Assembly: GCA_002238525.1 (NCBI GenBank)
Contig: MPMN01000019.1
Location: forward strand, 1 to 43,525
Length of the DNA: 43,525 nucleotides
Origin: Flavobacteriaceae bacterium bin25
Lineage (GTDB): Bacteria; Bacteroidota; Bacteroidia; Flavobacteriales; Flavobacteriaceae
Direction of reading: 5' to 3'
In this document: positions 43,345 to 43,525 of the stretch, one piece after another
Layout of the letters: every line of letters begins with the position of its first letter
Position numbering within the stretch: the stretch's first letter is position 1
The notes under the pieces: model-generated
The model's input: only the letters and a program-made list of their open reading frames with translations
Told to the model about the DNA's origin: nothing
Database searches by the model: none
Program-made: the position numbers and the translations under genes

Positions 43345-43525
43345 TCAACCCTTGGGACTAGATGCTTGGATTTTAATTCCCAGCAGATCAAAAGCCCTCT
43401 TTCTGGTTCCCTCTAGACCATGAAGGATGACTACCTCAGGGATTGAGTCTGTGTTGATATTGGGTTTTCCAATAATGCGAATTACCCCAGTCAGTTCGTT
43501 CATCAAGCTGGCAAAACTCATGACC
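43345..43525 (-). CDS. C-terminal end of an unrecognised gene entering from the right edge
   Basis: On the minus strand the frame is open from the window edge to TGA at 43347-43345, giving 59 codons. The protein reads SFASLMNELTGVIRIIGKP, then PEVVILHGLEGTRKRAFDLLG, and ends ASSPKG. The composition looks like real coding sequence, but I do not recognise the family. It is convergent with the truncated DUF5131 gene, three bases between stops. Confidence 0.6.
   Translation of the reverse strand, partial: VMSFASLMNELTGVIRIIGKPNINTDSIPEVVILHGLEGTRKRAFDLLGIKIQASSPKG

Noticed and set aside
43223-43423. Plus-strand frame continuing after DUF5131 as a frameshifted C-terminus
   Set aside because: FTFENSHHFGRF only weakly recalls the expected VSVEN region, and the rest does not match; much of it is antisense to the right-edge gene.

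Overview
The window looks like chromosomal DNA of a low-GC member of the Bacteroidota, probably a Cytophagales-type marine or environmental bacterium. The reasons are: a bacillithiol pathway (BshA, BshB1), a fused GH3/beta-lactamase-fold protein, a DUF1599 gene beside tpiA, lipoproteins ending their signal in an F-S-C lipobox, no Shine-Dalgarno use, and several promoters of the TTG-N19-21-TAnnTTTG type. TTG and GTG starts are common (bshA, the MlaD-like gene, truA, bshB1, DUF1599, the BIG2 lipoprotein).

Left third (1-13.5 kb). An IS200/IS605-type tnpB enters from the left edge, followed by a probable omega-RNA end and guide. Then, all on the minus strand, comes a decayed sugar-processing operon (DUF1080 hydrolase, broken Gfo/Idh/MocA oxidoreductase, GH20 hexosaminidase). 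It is followed by a NERD-helicase, bshA, the GH3 fusion protein and a small Bacteroidota family protein. A ruined IS1595-type transposase (10.9-11.7 kb) separates these from a HAD phosphatase and an MlaD/MCE protein.

Middle (13.5-32.6 kb). A 1191-residue repeat lipoprotein (nine InlB-like modules with paired cysteines, then 75-nt tandem DUF285 repeats) lies next to tRNA-His. Housekeeping and redox genes follow: an oxidoreductase, a secreted coiled-coil protein of unknown role, bshB1 / trans-sulfuration enzyme / secreted glutathione peroxidase / clpS in one tight operon, tpiA and DUF1599, an ABC exporter and truA, a second repeat lipoprotein (nine BIG2 modules capped by a DM13-like domain), and rho.

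Right third (32.6-43.5 kb). A single-chain type ISP restriction-modification enzyme (Mrr nuclease, helicase, methyltransferase, specificity domain) sits between rho and the tRNA-Glu/rpsT unit. Its frame is broken exactly at a run of nine C (33726-33734). Removing one C rejoins the frames into a 1667-residue protein, so the locus looks phase-variable and is captured here in an OFF or altered state. About 57 bp upstream of its start is a ~32-bp palindromic element. A near-identical copy, in the same orientation and at the same distance, lies upstream of a DUF5131 (Gp37/Gp68, three-Cys) gene 5 kb away, which suggests shared control of two accessory or defence-type genes. Between them are housekeeping genes: rpsT, an M14 peptidase, csaA and a thioredoxin-like protein. 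The DUF5131 gene appears truncated, and an unrecognised gene enters from the right edge on the minus strand.

The strongest leads are the C9-controlled type ISP enzyme and the shared upstream palindrome. No CRISPR array was seen.
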